Positions 16,830-24,374 are shown, numbered from the stretch's first letter. The stretch is 35,830 nt of DNA from Anaerolineae bacterium (GCA_022823165.1 JAJDXR010000057.1:1-35830); one strand, 5' to 3'. Translations and numbers: made by a program. The notes: a model not told the origin generated them from the letters alone.

Positions 16830-17378
16830 TTGAAGATATATACCAAAACTGGCGATGCTGGCGAAACTGCTCTGTTTGGGGGTGAACGCGTGTCGAAAAC
16901 CCACTTGCGAGTCGAAGCCTACGGCACAATTGACGAGCTCAACTCGCTCTTGGGAATGGCGCGCGCCCTAGGTCCAAGCGAGCGCGGTGATAATTGGCTG
17001 GCTGAAGTACAACATCAGCTATTCCATCTGGGCGCCGATCTGGCCGCGCCGCTGGAATCCAAAGCCGACTGGATTACACGGATTTCATCCGCCGACGTTC
17101 AATGGCTGGAGACAACAATCGACCAGATGACATCCCAACTGGCGCCGCTGAAGAACTTTATCCTGCCTGGAGGCGCAGCAGCCGCCGCCACCCTTCAAGT
17201 TGCGCGCGCGGTCAGCCGGCGCGCCGAGCGGACTTTGGTCACCCTGGCTGAAACTGAAGACATCGGCGAGTTCGTCTTGCCCTACGCGAATCGTCTGTCC
17301 GATTGGCTCTTTACCCTGGCGCGCTACGAGAATATGCAAGCAGGCGAAACCGAGTCCAAGTGGAGTCTCCGCCGGTGA
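16830..17378 (+). CDS. Cob(I)alamin adenosyltransferase, PduO type
   Basis: A 182-residue four-helix-bundle enzyme that transfers the adenosyl group of ATP to cob(I)alamin, making coenzyme B12. The conserved N-terminus KIYTKTGDAGETALFGGERV binds ATP. It is followed by the family runs VEAYGTIDELNSLLG, RAVSRRAERTLV and PYANRLSDWLFTLARYEN. The RxxxR and NRLSDxLF motifs are intact. The start is a TTG. An ATG 21 nt earlier terminates quickly, and GGGAGG sits 9 nt before the TTG, which decides the start. The gene is 38 bp after the GT-C gene and may be transcribed with it. Adenosylcobalamin-dependent enzymes are not in the window. Confidence 0.95.
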   Translation: MKIYTKTGDAGETALFGGERVSKTHLRVEAYGTIDELNSLLGMARALGPSERGDNWLAEVQHQLFHLGADLAAPLESKADWITRISSADVQWLETTIDQMTSQLAPLKNFILPGGAAAAATLQVARAVSRRAERTLVTLAETEDIGEFVLPYANRLSDWLFTLARYENMQAGETESKWSLRR

Positions 17379-17411
17379 TGGTCATGCTAATTGAGGTCTG
17401 GGGGGCACCGA

Positions 17412-17493
17412 TGCCGGAGGTGGGAGTCGAACCCACACACCCGAAGGTACACGAGTTTGAGTCGTGCGCGTCTGCCAATTCCGCCACTCCGGC
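17412..17493 (-). tRNA. tRNA-Leu (anticodon CAA)
   Basis: An 82-nt class II tRNA on the minus strand. The acceptor stem pairs GCCGGAG (17493-17487) with CTCCGGC (17419-17413), with discriminator A at 17412. The D arm contains GGCGGAATTGGCAGACGC. The anticodon stem CACGA/TCGTG encloses the loop CTCAAAC, giving anticodon CAA. A variable arm with a TTCG-containing turn and the T arm GTGGG-TTCGACT-CCCAC follow. CCA is not encoded. It reads UUG leucine codons and lies opposite to the flanking protein genes. Confidence 0.96.
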
Positions 17494-17505
17494 TCGCGAT
17501 TCCGC

Positions 17506-17534
17506 AGTCTACCTGCGCGCCGACGCAAAGTCAA
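17506..17534 (-). promoter_or_regulatory. Promoter of tRNA-Leu
   Basis: On the minus strand, -35 TTGACT (17534 to 17529), a 17-bp spacer and -10 TAGACT (17511 to 17506) lie just upstream of the tRNA. The predicted start is about 6 nt before the mature 5' end. This is one of the better sigma-70-type matches in the window. Confidence 0.65.
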
Positions 17535-17562
17535 TGGGCAAGCGGCGCCGGCCCCTCCCGCG

Positions 17563-18066
17563 ATGAGCCGCATCGCCAACTATTGCGCGCTTTGCGGGCG
17601 CCGGCTGAGCAAGCGCTTTCTGGGCGGACGCTTGCGACCGTATTGCGAATCCTGTAAGCAGACGGTGTATTTCGATCCCAAAGTCGCCGTGGTAGTCTTC
17701 ATTGAACGGGACGACAGCGTCCTGCTGATTCAGCGGGCAGTCGATCCCGGCCAAGGCTTGTGGGCGCTGCCGGCGGGCTTCGTCGATTACGATGAAGCGC
17801 CGGAAGCCGCCGCCATCCGTGAAACGCTGGAAGAGACGCGTCTACACGCGCGCATCGACAAGCTGCTGGCGGTGTATCCCAAACGCGACGACGGCTTGGC
17901 CGATATCGTAATCGCTTATAGCGCGACGGTAATCTCAGGCGAGGCTCAAGCAGGCGATGATGCGGCCGAGGTGGGCTGGTTCACGCGAGACAGTCTGCCG
18001 CCGCTGGTTTTCTACCCGTCGATCGCGCTGACGACACTGTGGCGCGAAGGCACACTGACCTTGTAG
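17563..18066 (+). CDS. Nudix hydrolase with N-terminal zinc ribbon (NudC-like)
   Basis: A 167-residue protein with two parts. A zinc ribbon at the N-terminus uses C8, C11, C28 and C31, as in NADH pyrophosphatases. A Nudix domain follows, with the box starting at G72 (GFVDYDEAPEAAAIRETLEE). The catalytic R86, E87, E90 and E91 are present, but the conserved Gly near the end of the box is Arg93 (EETRL instead of EExGU). The likely reaction is hydrolysis of a nucleoside diphosphate linked to X. NADH/NAD+ or a nucleotide-sugar is possible, and it is shorter than true NudC. I start at the ATG at 17563; the frame is open further upstream but would run into the tRNA-Leu. It converges on the TPR gene 14 bp away. 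Confidence 0.88.
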   Translation: MSRIANYCALCGRRLSKRFLGGRLRPYCESCKQTVYFDPKVAVVVFIERDDSVLLIQRAVDPGQGLWALPAGFVDYDEAPEAAAIRETLEETRLHARIDKLLAVYPKRDDGLADIVIAYSATVISGEAQAGDDAAEVGWFTRDSLPPLVFYPSIALTTLWREGTLTL

Positions 18067-18080
18067 CCGCGCCGCTTTCG

Positions 18081-19262
18081 TCAATCGCCGGAGGGCCGCG
18101 CGCCCAGCAGCCGCAATATACGCGTCGCCACAGCCAGGAGATAAGTGTAATAAATCGATGCGCGAACCCGGGTCGCGTTAGGCCCGTCGTCCAGCGAGCG
18201 GTAGATAGCCCGCGCCTGGTTGAATTCTTGACGCGCCGCCGCGAATTCCCACTGCGACATATAGACCGAACCCAGCGCGTAGAGGTATCGGGCTTCGCTC
18301 TGCGGGTTGCCGACCGCGCGCGCCATATCCACAGCGCGGCCGTAGTACGAGCTGGCGCTGTCTGGATTCCGGCGCAGTTCCTGCCACTGCCCGAGCAGAC
18401 CCAAGGTATACATCTCATAGGGCGGGTGCTGAATGTCTTGCGCCAGCGCCAGCATTTGATCGAAATATCGGCGCGCCTCGTCCAGGTCCTTGGCTGCCGT
18501 CTGGGTCATGGCCAGCATATACAGGCGCATGAATTCGTGGAATACCGCTTCAAGACCGCGAGCCACCTCCAGCGCAGTCAACTGCTGCTCCCAGCCGCGT
18601 TCAAAGCTGTCAGCATCTTGCGCCAGAACTAGGCCTTGCTGGCCGATGATGACGCTTTCCAGCAAGCGATCTTTGACGGCTTGGGCTTTACGCAGCGCTA
18701 CCAGCAAACCGTCGTTGGCTTTGCTGTATTCATGCTTGCGAATAAAGGCGTTGGACAGCAGCAAAATCGCCCGCGCTTCCAGCCGGTCATCGTTGATTTC
18801 GCGCGCAATATCAATGGCCTTCCAGGCGTGCTTGCTCGACTCATCCGGGCTGGATGCTATCTCGCCCATACCCAGCACGGACCGGGCGTAACGCCGCATA
18901 TCACCGGCTTCAAAGGCATAGTCGACGGCTTTGCGGTAATCGTCCAGGGCTTCGCCAGTCTGCAAGTAACCCTCACGAGCGATGCGGGCGCGGGCCAGCA
19001 GCGCGTCAACCATAAGGCCGACCGAGCGAATGGCCTTGGCGCCGTCCACCGCTTGATTGACGTAGTCGCGCGCAAAATCAAAATGCCCCAGCGAGCACTG
19101 CGCCTGCGCCAAGCCAAGCAGCGCGATAACTTCGACGCTGTGCTTGCCTTCGCGCCGCGCCAGCGTCAGTTCGACATGGCAGCGGTCGACAATCTCGCTG
19201 AATGCGCCCGACTTCGTCAGCGACTCGATGTCGTATCTAAGGCTGTCCACCGTTGCTGGCAT
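18081..19262 (-). CDS. Tetratricopeptide-repeat protein
   Basis: A 393-residue, mostly helical protein built of about eight to nine TPR-like helical pairs. Recurring patterns are ALLGLAQAQCSLGHFDFARDY, ARSVLGMGEI..., ARAILLLSNAFIRKHEYSKAND, YTLGLLGQWQELRRNPDSASSYYGRAVDMA and YLYALGSVYMSQWEFAAARQEFNQARAI. Such arrays mediate protein contacts. There is no enzymatic or DNA-binding domain, and no signal peptide, so it is probably cytoplasmic. The arrangement resembles the TPR part of MalT/SARP-type regulators, but the effector domains are missing. A TATAAT -10 box lies 36 nt before the start, so it can be transcribed apart from the upstream GT2 gene. Confidence 0.8.
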   Translation of the reverse strand: MPATVDSLRYDIESLTKSGAFSEIVDRCHVELTLARREGKHSVEVIALLGLAQAQCSLGHFDFARDYVNQAVDGAKAIRSVGLMVDALLARARIAREGYLQTGEALDDYRKAVDYAFEAGDMRRYARSVLGMGEIASSPDESSKHAWKAIDIAREINDDRLEARAILLLSNAFIRKHEYSKANDGLLVALRKAQAVKDRLLESVIIGQQGLVLAQDADSFERGWEQQLTALEVARGLEAVFHEFMRLYMLAMTQTAAKDLDEARRYFDQMLALAQDIQHPPYEMYTLGLLGQWQELRRNPDSASSYYGRAVDMARAVGNPQSEARYLYALGSVYMSQWEFAAARQEFNQARAIYRSLDDGPNATRVRASIYYTYLLAVATRILRLLGARPSGD

Positions 19263-19297
19263 AAATCGTTTGCCTCTGGCTGCATACGTTTCTCACT

Positions 19298-19303
19298 ATT
19301 ATA
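19298..19303 (-). promoter_or_regulatory. -10 box of the TPR gene
   Basis: TATAAT on the minus strand (19303 to 19298), about 36 nt before the ATG at 19262. No convincing -35 hexamer is present at 16-18 bp. It lies just downstream of the GC-rich hairpin that follows the GT2 gene. Confidence 0.45.
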
Positions 19304-19328
19304 CGCGAACTGCGCCGATTCGATTCAA

Positions 19329-19349
19329 CGCGCGCCGCAGCGGCGCGCG
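19329..19349 (-). terminator. GC-rich hairpin after the GT2 gene
   Basis: A near-perfect palindrome of alternating GC (10 bp arms around a central A; 8 bp with a realistic 5-nt loop) starts 3 nt after the GT2 stop codon. The following sequence on the minus strand is TTGAATCG, so there is no proper U-tract. It may act as a transcript-end stabiliser or a weak terminator. Confidence 0.4.
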
Positions 19350-19351
19350 CC

Positions 19352-20365
19352 TCAGGTTTTCGAAGCCTCTGCGGCCGCCCCTCGCATCAGCCGGCGCAAT
19401 CGCTGCGCCAGCGCCAGGGTCCAATCGACCGCTTCTGGCGGCAACAGCCAGGTATACAGCGCGAACAAGCGACGCTGCTTCGCTTCCGGCGGGCAGAGCG
19501 CCGCGGCCTGCAGAAAGTGCCCCCGCGCCGCTTTAGCTTGACCCGCCTGCCACAAATAAAGCGCGTATACATGATGCCGCGCCGCCAATTTGCGGTCGAA
19601 TTCAAGCGGCGTCATACACGTTTCCCAGCCATATTGGCGGGCGTTCCGCATGGTTTTCAGCCGCCCCAGCGCGCCATGCAGGCGGTCGTCCGAGATCATG
19701 CTGTCGTGCATGCGCCGGTATACCAGCGGCCGGTCTATGCCATGAAAGCGATACCGCCTGGCCAGACGCAGGAACAAATCCCAATCTTCCGCGCTGCGGA
19801 AGTCCACATCATCCGCAAAACCGCCGATTGCCCGCAGCGCCTCCGCGCGGATCATGCTTGAGCTGGTCAAGATTCTGCAGCCCGTCTGTCTTAGCAGTTC
19901 GCAGAATACGTCATCCGTGTATTGATCAAAGGGCGGCGTTTCGACCGGCGTCTCACCATCATGAGCGACAAATTGAAAATGCGAAAATACAACCGCAACC
20001 TCCGGCCAGCGCCGAAATATGTCCAAGCCGATTTCGATTTTCTGAGGGTGCAACTGATCATCCGCGTCCAGAAAATGAATGAATTCACCACTGGCGACCG
20101 CGATGCCGCTGTTGCGCGCAATACCCGGACCCTGATTCGCTTGCGTGACCAGCACAATACGATCGCCATAGGTCTCGCGCAGAAAATCGGCTGTGCCGTC
20201 CTGGCTGCCATCATCGACCACGATAACTTCGCAATTGGCATAGCTCTGATTAAAGCCGCTCTCTATTGCGTCCAATACAAAGTGCTGGCGGTTGAAGGTC
20301 GGGATGACAATGCTGACCAACGGGGCGCCGCTCTCAGTCGCGGACCTGGCATGAGCTCGCGTCAT
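19352..20365 (-). CDS. Family 2 glycosyltransferase
   Basis: A 337-residue GT-A-fold enzyme that transfers a sugar from a nucleotide-sugar donor. Motifs are VSIVIPTFNRQHFVLDAI at the N-terminus, IVVDDGSQDGT for nucleotide binding, NQGPGIARNSGI, and FLDADDQL with the metal-binding DxD. EDWDLFLRLAR provides the acidic catalytic-base region. The C-terminal third is helical with no transmembrane segment. It has a good ribosome binding site (GAGAGG, 6 nt before the ATG). It begins 27 bp after the SH3 lipoprotein gene, so both are probably on one message. Acceptor and linkage are unknown; cell-surface polysaccharide or glycoprotein synthesis is likely. Confidence 0.9.
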   Translation of the reverse strand: MTRAHARSATESGAPLVSIVIPTFNRQHFVLDAIESGFNQSYANCEVIVVDDGSQDGTADFLRETYGDRIVLVTQANQGPGIARNSGIAVASGEFIHFLDADDQLHPQKIEIGLDIFRRWPEVAVVFSHFQFVAHDGETPVETPPFDQYTDDVFCELLRQTGCRILTSSSMIRAEALRAIGGFADDVDFRSAEDWDLFLRLARRYRFHGIDRPLVYRRMHDSMISDDRLHGALGRLKTMRNARQYGWETCMTPLEFDRKLAARHHVYALYLWQAGQAKAARGHFLQAAALCPPEAKQRRLFALYTWLLPPEAVDWTLALAQRLRRLMRGAAAEASKT

Positions 20366-20392
20366 GGCCTACCTCTCAAATTGCAATCCGCG

Positions 20393-22438
20393 TCACAGTT
20401 GTCGCTGAAGCGTGGCCGCGCCATTTATCGTACCCGCCAGCCAGCCAAAGGTCTCATCGGCCGTCTGCACGCGCCACCAGCGATAGCCCTCATTGTCGTA
20501 CGGTCCGGCGAATATCGCCACGTAATCGCCATAGACCAGGCTGCGCTGAATCGCGCTGCCGGTGGAGGGCTCGCCGCGCAGATTCAGGTAATCCACGGCA
20601 ATGCGCAACTGTTCGCCCGGAGAGAATTCGCTATCCGCCTTGACAGCATCCGGAATCGGCCGGTCAGCCTCTACCGGGCTGGCGTCGAACCGCGGATTGG
20701 TCGTTGCCCCAGTGATATCCGTGATGAGCCCGCCATCGGCCGCTACCGTGTACTGCCGCGCCTGGACCGAGACCAGCACGGCACTGCGGTCGGGGAACCA
20801 GCGGCTATCATCCGGAGCGGCTGAGCCCATGAAGTCCGACAGCCGGTTGCCATTCTGATCGTAAAGCGCGACCGGTCCGCTGCCGGGTCCGCCGGGCCGG
20901 CCCAGCGCGCGGTACTGCCCGTCGGGCAAGCGTACCGCGTCACGCAGCCACAGCCCGCGAGCGGAGCCATCGAGCACAACGCGCTCGTTAGCCAGATCCT
21001 GGTCGGCTTCGCCTATGATTACTCGCCTGTCATTGGGGCGGCGCCCGCTCACGGTGATGCCCAGCCCGTCCGGATTCCAGGTCCCGTAATCGTAATGGAC
21101 GAAGTTTGGCGCCTTGTCCGCATTACGCGGATCCCGGCGCGCCTGCGCGATCGCCAGCGCATTGCGCCCTTCCTGCGGCAACTGCAGAGTCAGCAGCAGG
21201 TTGTTATTGCCGGGTATTGGCGACCACTGGACGCCAATGGTCTTCCAGTGAAAGGCGTTGCTGGGATCCACCATCGCGCAAGACCGGGTGTCGGGCTCGG
21301 GGCAATCGCGAATCAGCTGATAAGTCGGGTCATATTGGCTGTCCAGACGCGGCTGCCAGAACCAGACTCCGGCGCTGGAGTTATCCAGGCCCGGCGGCGT
21401 GTCGATGCGGAAACTGAATTGACTGCCGTCCGCCGACCAGTCCAATTCGACAATGCGGTTCTTGTTCCGCTCGAAGCTTGTGACCTGGCTCGCGTAACCG
21501 GCATGGAAGGGCGAATAAGTCATTTCACCTTCCTGCGGGGCGCCACTCGGTCGGTAGCGCAATACCCCCTTGTGGTCGGTGCGCAAGAAACTATTGGGGT
21601 CGGCCGGATTCTGCTGAAAAAGCCTGAGGCCGTCGCCGAGCTGGATATTGTGGAAGTTGAAGTTTTGACCGGCGCCTACATCGTATTGATACACCGAAGC
21701 GCCGCTAATGCTGAACGAAGCCACTTGCGGGAGCGGCTGAATCCGCGGCGGAAGCAAGTCCCGCCGAACGGCCACGGTCGGCTGGACGATGGTAGGCGTG
21801 GGCGTGGGCGACGGCTTGTCAGAGACGTCAAACCGGGAATCCGGCGTGGAAACCAGCGGCATTAAGACTAAGTCTTCATCACTGCCGGCGGTCGCTTGTT
21901 CCCAGGGCGTCGCCGTATTGGGCAGCGGCGCTTCAAGTGTCTTGGTGGGCGGCAATGTGGACGCCGCGGTCCAAGTCGGCGGAATTGTCGCTCTCAGCTC
22001 CGGCGTCGCCACTAGCTCGGCTGCTTCGGTGTCGGCGACTGTCGGCAGCGGCGAAGTTGTAGACGTCGACTCGTTCGCAGGCAATTCGCGCGCTGTCGGT
22101 GTGACGGGTTCAAGCCGCTGGGACAAGCGCGCTGCTTCGGTGTTGGCGGCCGACGGGGTGGCGCTGGGCAACTCTGTCGATATCAGAATCCTGGTCGGCG
22201 TCGGCTGAAGCGTTTCTGCCGGCCGCGCGGGTTCTGTTGATGTTGCCGCCGCGGTTGGCGCTGGCGTCGGGGTCGTCAGCGCGCTTGGCGTTCGGGGCGG
22301 CTCTTCTTGCCTATCAGTCGCTATCGGCGTGCTCGTTTTAATCGGCGCCAAGGTGAGAGTAACCTGGGGCCCGCTCAAGTTGCAGGCGCTTGCGACAATC
22401 GCCAAAGCGAGCAGGGAAAGACCTCGACGCACCAACAC
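20393..22438 (-). CDS. SH3-domain lipoprotein with Thr/Pro-rich linker
   Basis: A 681-residue secreted lipoprotein. The signal peptide (MLVRRGLSLLALAIVASAC) ends in a lipobox with Cys19 as the lipidated residue. Residues 20 to about 230 are a low-complexity Thr/Pro/Ala-rich stalk. The middle (about 240-590) has beta-propeller-like WSPxG/WNPDG repeats such as FVHYDYGTWNPDGLGITVSG and WFPDRSAVLVSV. The last 80 residues form a bacterial SH3 domain (YLNLRGEPSTGSAIQRSLVYGD...WWRVQTADETFGWLAG), which usually binds cell-wall material. The start codon is GTG at 22438, supported by GGGAG 6 nt before it. It is probably anchored to the membrane with the propeller and SH3 parts outside. No enzyme motif was recognised. 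Confidence 0.85.
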   Translation of the reverse strand: MLVRRGLSLLALAIVASACNLSGPQVTLTLAPIKTSTPIATDRQEEPPRTPSALTTPTPAPTAAATSTEPARPAETLQPTPTRILISTELPSATPSAANTEAARLSQRLEPVTPTARELPANESTSTTSPLPTVADTEAAELVATPELRATIPPTWTAASTLPPTKTLEAPLPNTATPWEQATAGSDEDLVLMPLVSTPDSRFDVSDKPSPTPTPTIVQPTVAVRRDLLPPRIQPLPQVASFSISGASVYQYDVGAGQNFNFHNIQLGDGLRLFQQNPADPNSFLRTDHKGVLRYRPSGAPQEGEMTYSPFHAGYASQVTSFERNKNRIVELDWSADGSQFSFRIDTPPGLDNSSAGVWFWQPRLDSQYDPTYQLIRDCPEPDTRSCAMVDPSNAFHWKTIGVQWSPIPGNNNLLLTLQLPQEGRNALAIAQARRDPRNADKAPNFVHYDYGTWNPDGLGITVSGRRPNDRRVIIGEADQDLANERVVLDGSARGLWLRDAVRLPDGQYRALGRPGGPGSGPVALYDQNGNRLSDFMGSAAPDDSRWFPDRSAVLVSVQARQYTVAADGGLITDITGATTNPRFDASPVEADRPIPDAVKADSEFSPGEQLRIAVDYLNLRGEPSTGSAIQRSLVYGDYVAIFAGPYDNEGYRWWRVQTADETFGWLAGTINGAATLQRQL

Positions 22439-22484
22439 GAATGACTCCCGTGAACGCGGTTGTCACGACATCAAAATTAGCCCG

Positions 22485-22490
22485 ATTATA
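22485..22490 (-). promoter_or_regulatory. Extended -10 promoter of the SH3 lipoprotein
   Basis: TGCTATAAT on the minus strand, with the TATAAT at 22490 to 22485. It is an extended -10 element about 47 nt before the GTG start. The -35 region is poor, as often with extended -10 promoters. Confidence 0.5.
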
Positions 22491-22556
22491 GCAGGCGCAG
22501 CCTCCATTTCTTGTGCCGGCGCTTGGGCCTTTGAGAGCCGAGGGGGAATGATGAGG

Positions 22557-22587
22557 CCGGGGGCAGAGCATAATCTCCGCCCCCCGG
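22557..22587 (-). terminator. Strong hairpin after the selenoprotein-like gene
   Basis: Arms CCGGGGGCAGAG and CTCCGCCCCCCGG pair with one bulge and one mismatch around the loop CATAAT. The hairpin begins 2 nt after the stop codon of the thioredoxin-like gene. The following minus-strand sequence CCTCATCATTCC lacks a run of U, so termination may be inefficient. Confidence 0.5.
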
Positions 22588-22589
22588 CG

Positions 22590-23021
22590 CTAACTCTGCA
22601 GCAGTCCTTCTAATTCGGAGGCGATCGTCGCTTCGTCAATCACCCCGAACCAGCGCGCGACGATCTGGCCCGCGGAGTTGACCAGCAGGTACTGCGCCTG
22701 CGCTGTAATTCCCAACTGATTGCGCGTACCCGCAGTTGTCGAATCATCGACGTTCAATACGATAAACTCGACCCGGCCTGCAAAACTCTCTTCCAGCCCG
22801 CTCACGGCAGGCTGATTACGCCGACAGGTCGGTCACCACGAGGCCCATGACTCATAAAATTTGAATCTCGGCGCAGCCGGCTCTGCCGCCACCGCCGCGC
22901 CCGATGAAGCCGCGGGAGCGCTGCCCGAGCTACCTGATAGAATCGACCGCACAGCGGAACATCCGCTAAGCGCGACCAACCCTATCAACAGCAAAGCGAT
23001 AAATCTTGCAGTTGATTTCAT
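22590..23021 (-). CDS. Putative selenocysteine-containing thioredoxin-like lipoprotein (UxxC)
   Basis: A 143-residue protein if the in-frame TGA at 22835-22833 is read as selenocysteine (residue 63). Residues 1-20 are a signal peptide with the lipobox LSGC (lipidated Cys21). A Ser/Ala-rich linker reaches to about residue 50. A thioredoxin-type domain follows: FYESWASW, then TGA, P, T, C66, R, then VEFIVLNVDDS, YLLVNSAGQIVARWFG and a C-terminal helix. The TGA replaces the first Cys of WASWCxxC. Both halves are in the same frame without any shift, and a SECIS-like hairpin follows. The usual cis-Pro (IPT) position reads QAQY, so this is a divergent member. The ATG at 23021 has AAGGA 7 nt upstream; a TTG at 23039 is possible. 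The expected role is extracytoplasmic thiol/disulfide or peroxide chemistry. Alternatives are a nonsense mutation or a base error in a Cys codon. Confidence 0.75.
22794..22814 (-). promoter_or_regulatory. SECIS-like hairpin downstream of the in-frame TGA
   Basis: On the mRNA, CAGCCUGC (from 22814) pairs with GCGGGCUG (to 22794) over 8 bp, including one G-U pair, around the 5-nt loop CGUGA. The stem starts 18 nt after the UGA, and the loop starts 26 nt after it. Known bacterial SECIS elements have the apical loop about 16-37 nt downstream, with a G among the first two loop bases and often GU; this loop satisfies that. The element lies inside the coding sequence, as expected for bacteria. Confidence 0.68.
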
Positions 23022-23064
23022 AGCGACATCCTTACTCAATGGTCAACAACGGAAGCTTAGCCCT

Positions 23065-23100
23065 GATTGCTAACAATTGTATAAACGACCGTCAACAATC
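23065..23100. repeat. Imperfect inverted repeat upstream of the selenoprotein-like gene
   Basis: GATTGCTAAC (23065-23074) and GTCAACAATC (23091-23100) are inverted with 8 of 10 positions matching across a 16-bp AT-rich centre. It lies 44-79 nt before the ATG at 23021, amid AT-rich sequence likely to hold the promoter. It may be an operator, or chance in AT-rich DNA. Confidence 0.35.
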
Positions 23101-23167
23101 AGCACAAGTATAATTGTATCCGAATTCCAGGCGGTCGCGTGGAATAGGCGGCGGAAGCCGCCGGCAT

Positions 23168-24190
23168 TCAAGAACCGGATTGAAGGGCGAGGCTTTGCGC
23201 GTATTGCAATTCAGCCCGGCGCCGGCGATAAGTCGGCGGATGCGGCAGGCGATGCGTATCGTAATAGGCCACCAGCGCTTTGAGACTCTCGACCAAGGGC
23301 GTATAAGCGACGCCAAGCTCGTCCTTGCTCAGACGGTTATCCAGCGCGCTCATCCAGCGCTCGCTGAAGGGCGCGCAATCCGGCAGGAAGCCGTGCGCCA
23401 CCAGGTCGCCTCGCCGAGCCGTCACCAGTTGGGCTTGCGCGCCCATGATTGCGGCCAGGGCGCTCAAGAAGTCGCTGTGGCTGATGTGCTCGTCTTGGGC
23501 GATATTGTAGGCTTTTCCCCGTCCGGCGCCGCCTTCGATCAGATCCGCGATAACCTTGACCACATCCAAGCCATCGATGTGATTCAGAACAAATTTCGGC
23601 GCGTCGGGAACCAGGATCGCCCCGCCATCGCGCAATCTCAGGTAATAGTTGTAAAGCCGGTTATAGGGGTCGCGGGCGCTGTTGACCATCGGCAGGCGCA
23701 GCGCGGTAAAGGGAAAACCGGAACGAGAATGCTCCGCCTGCAGCTCATCTTCGACTTCCCGCTTTTGTACGCCGTAGCGCCATTCTTCATAGTCGTAGGA
23801 GACTTCTTCGGGCGCAGCCATCAGTTCGCCTTCGTAGTCTTGCTCGCGAAAGGGCCGCTGCAGCCCCTCGCGCACCAGGTATACTTGACCGCTGCTGAGC
23901 ACGATGTAATGCTCGATCATGTCGCGAAACAACTCGATAACTGTGCGAGTCTCATCGCCGTTGTAGAGCACAAAGTCAATTACGACATCAAAGCGCTTGC
24001 CCTGCAGCGCTCGCCGCATCTGCTTGTGATTCGCGCGATCCACATGCAGGCGGTGAATCGACGCCGGCAAGTCATCCCGCGTGATGCCCCGATTCAGGAG
24101 CGTCAGGTCATAGCCGGCCTCAGCCAGGCGCCTGGAGAGGTAATAACCCATATTGCGGGTGCCGCCGATGATGAGAATGCGCTTGGTCAT
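23168..24190 (-). CDS. NAD-dependent epimerase/dehydratase (extended or atypical SDR)
   Basis: A 340-residue Rossmann-fold protein. The N-terminal cofactor loop is IIGGTRNMGYYLSRRLAEAG, closer to the GGTxxxG form of atypical SDRs than to GxxGxxG. An Asn/Arg pair (LLNRG) follows the second strand, suggesting NADP. Downstream are VIDFVLYNGDET, IVLSSGQVYLV (the catalytic Ser region) and YGVQKREVED, the YxxxK active site. The C-terminal half resembles sugar-nucleotide epimerases and the CSP41-like group. The product is not predictable. The ATG at 24190 fits the family start. It is the first gene of a minus-strand series leading into the selenoprotein-like and SH3 lipoprotein genes, but a 146-bp gap with AT-rich sequence separates them. 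Confidence 0.85.
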   Translation of the reverse strand: MTKRILIIGGTRNMGYYLSRRLAEAGYDLTLLNRGITRDDLPASIHRLHVDRANHKQMRRALQGKRFDVVIDFVLYNGDETRTVIELFRDMIEHYIVLSSGQVYLVREGLQRPFREQDYEGELMAAPEEVSYDYEEWRYGVQKREVEDELQAEHSRSGFPFTALRLPMVNSARDPYNRLYNYYLRLRDGGAILVPDAPKFVLNHIDGLDVVKVIADLIEGGAGRGKAYNIAQDEHISHSDFLSALAAIMGAQAQLVTARRGDLVAHGFLPDCAPFSERWMSALDNRLSKDELGVAYTPLVESLKALVAYYDTHRLPHPPTYRRRRAELQYAQSLALQSGS

Positions 24191-24344
24191 AGTTTCGCTT
24201 TTCGGTCCACAATGTGGACAACCGCCTGAAAGCCGCGCATGGCGTCAATCCCATTGTAACAACCGAAACTCTTTAGCAAAACAACTGGAAGGGAATCTGT
24301 ACATTTCGTAGGACGGTCGAGACGCCGCCGACGGCACTTCGCCC

Positions 24345-24374
24345 TTGCCCGCGACCAAATGCGCTGGCTATAAT
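24345..24374 (+). promoter_or_regulatory. Promoter of tRNA-Lys
   Basis: A perfect -10 TATAAT (24369-24374) with a -35 TTGCCC (24345-24350) at an 18-bp spacing. It lies 28 nt upstream of the mature tRNA 5' end. Confidence 0.6.

Noticed and set aside
22833..22835. UGA read as tryptophan (alternative genetic code)
   Set aside because: Other genes here end in TGA at family-typical C-termini, such as aguA at 11249 and the MR/MLE gene at 29115, and Trp is encoded by TGG throughout.
22590..23039. Reading the thioredoxin-like region as two separate genes or as a frameshifted pseudogene
   Set aside because: Both halves are in the same frame with only a TGA between them. The second half has no ribosome binding site before its first possible start, and the TGA lies at a Cys position followed by a SECIS-like hairpin. 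A point mutation from TGC or TGT remains possible and is stated as the main alternative.
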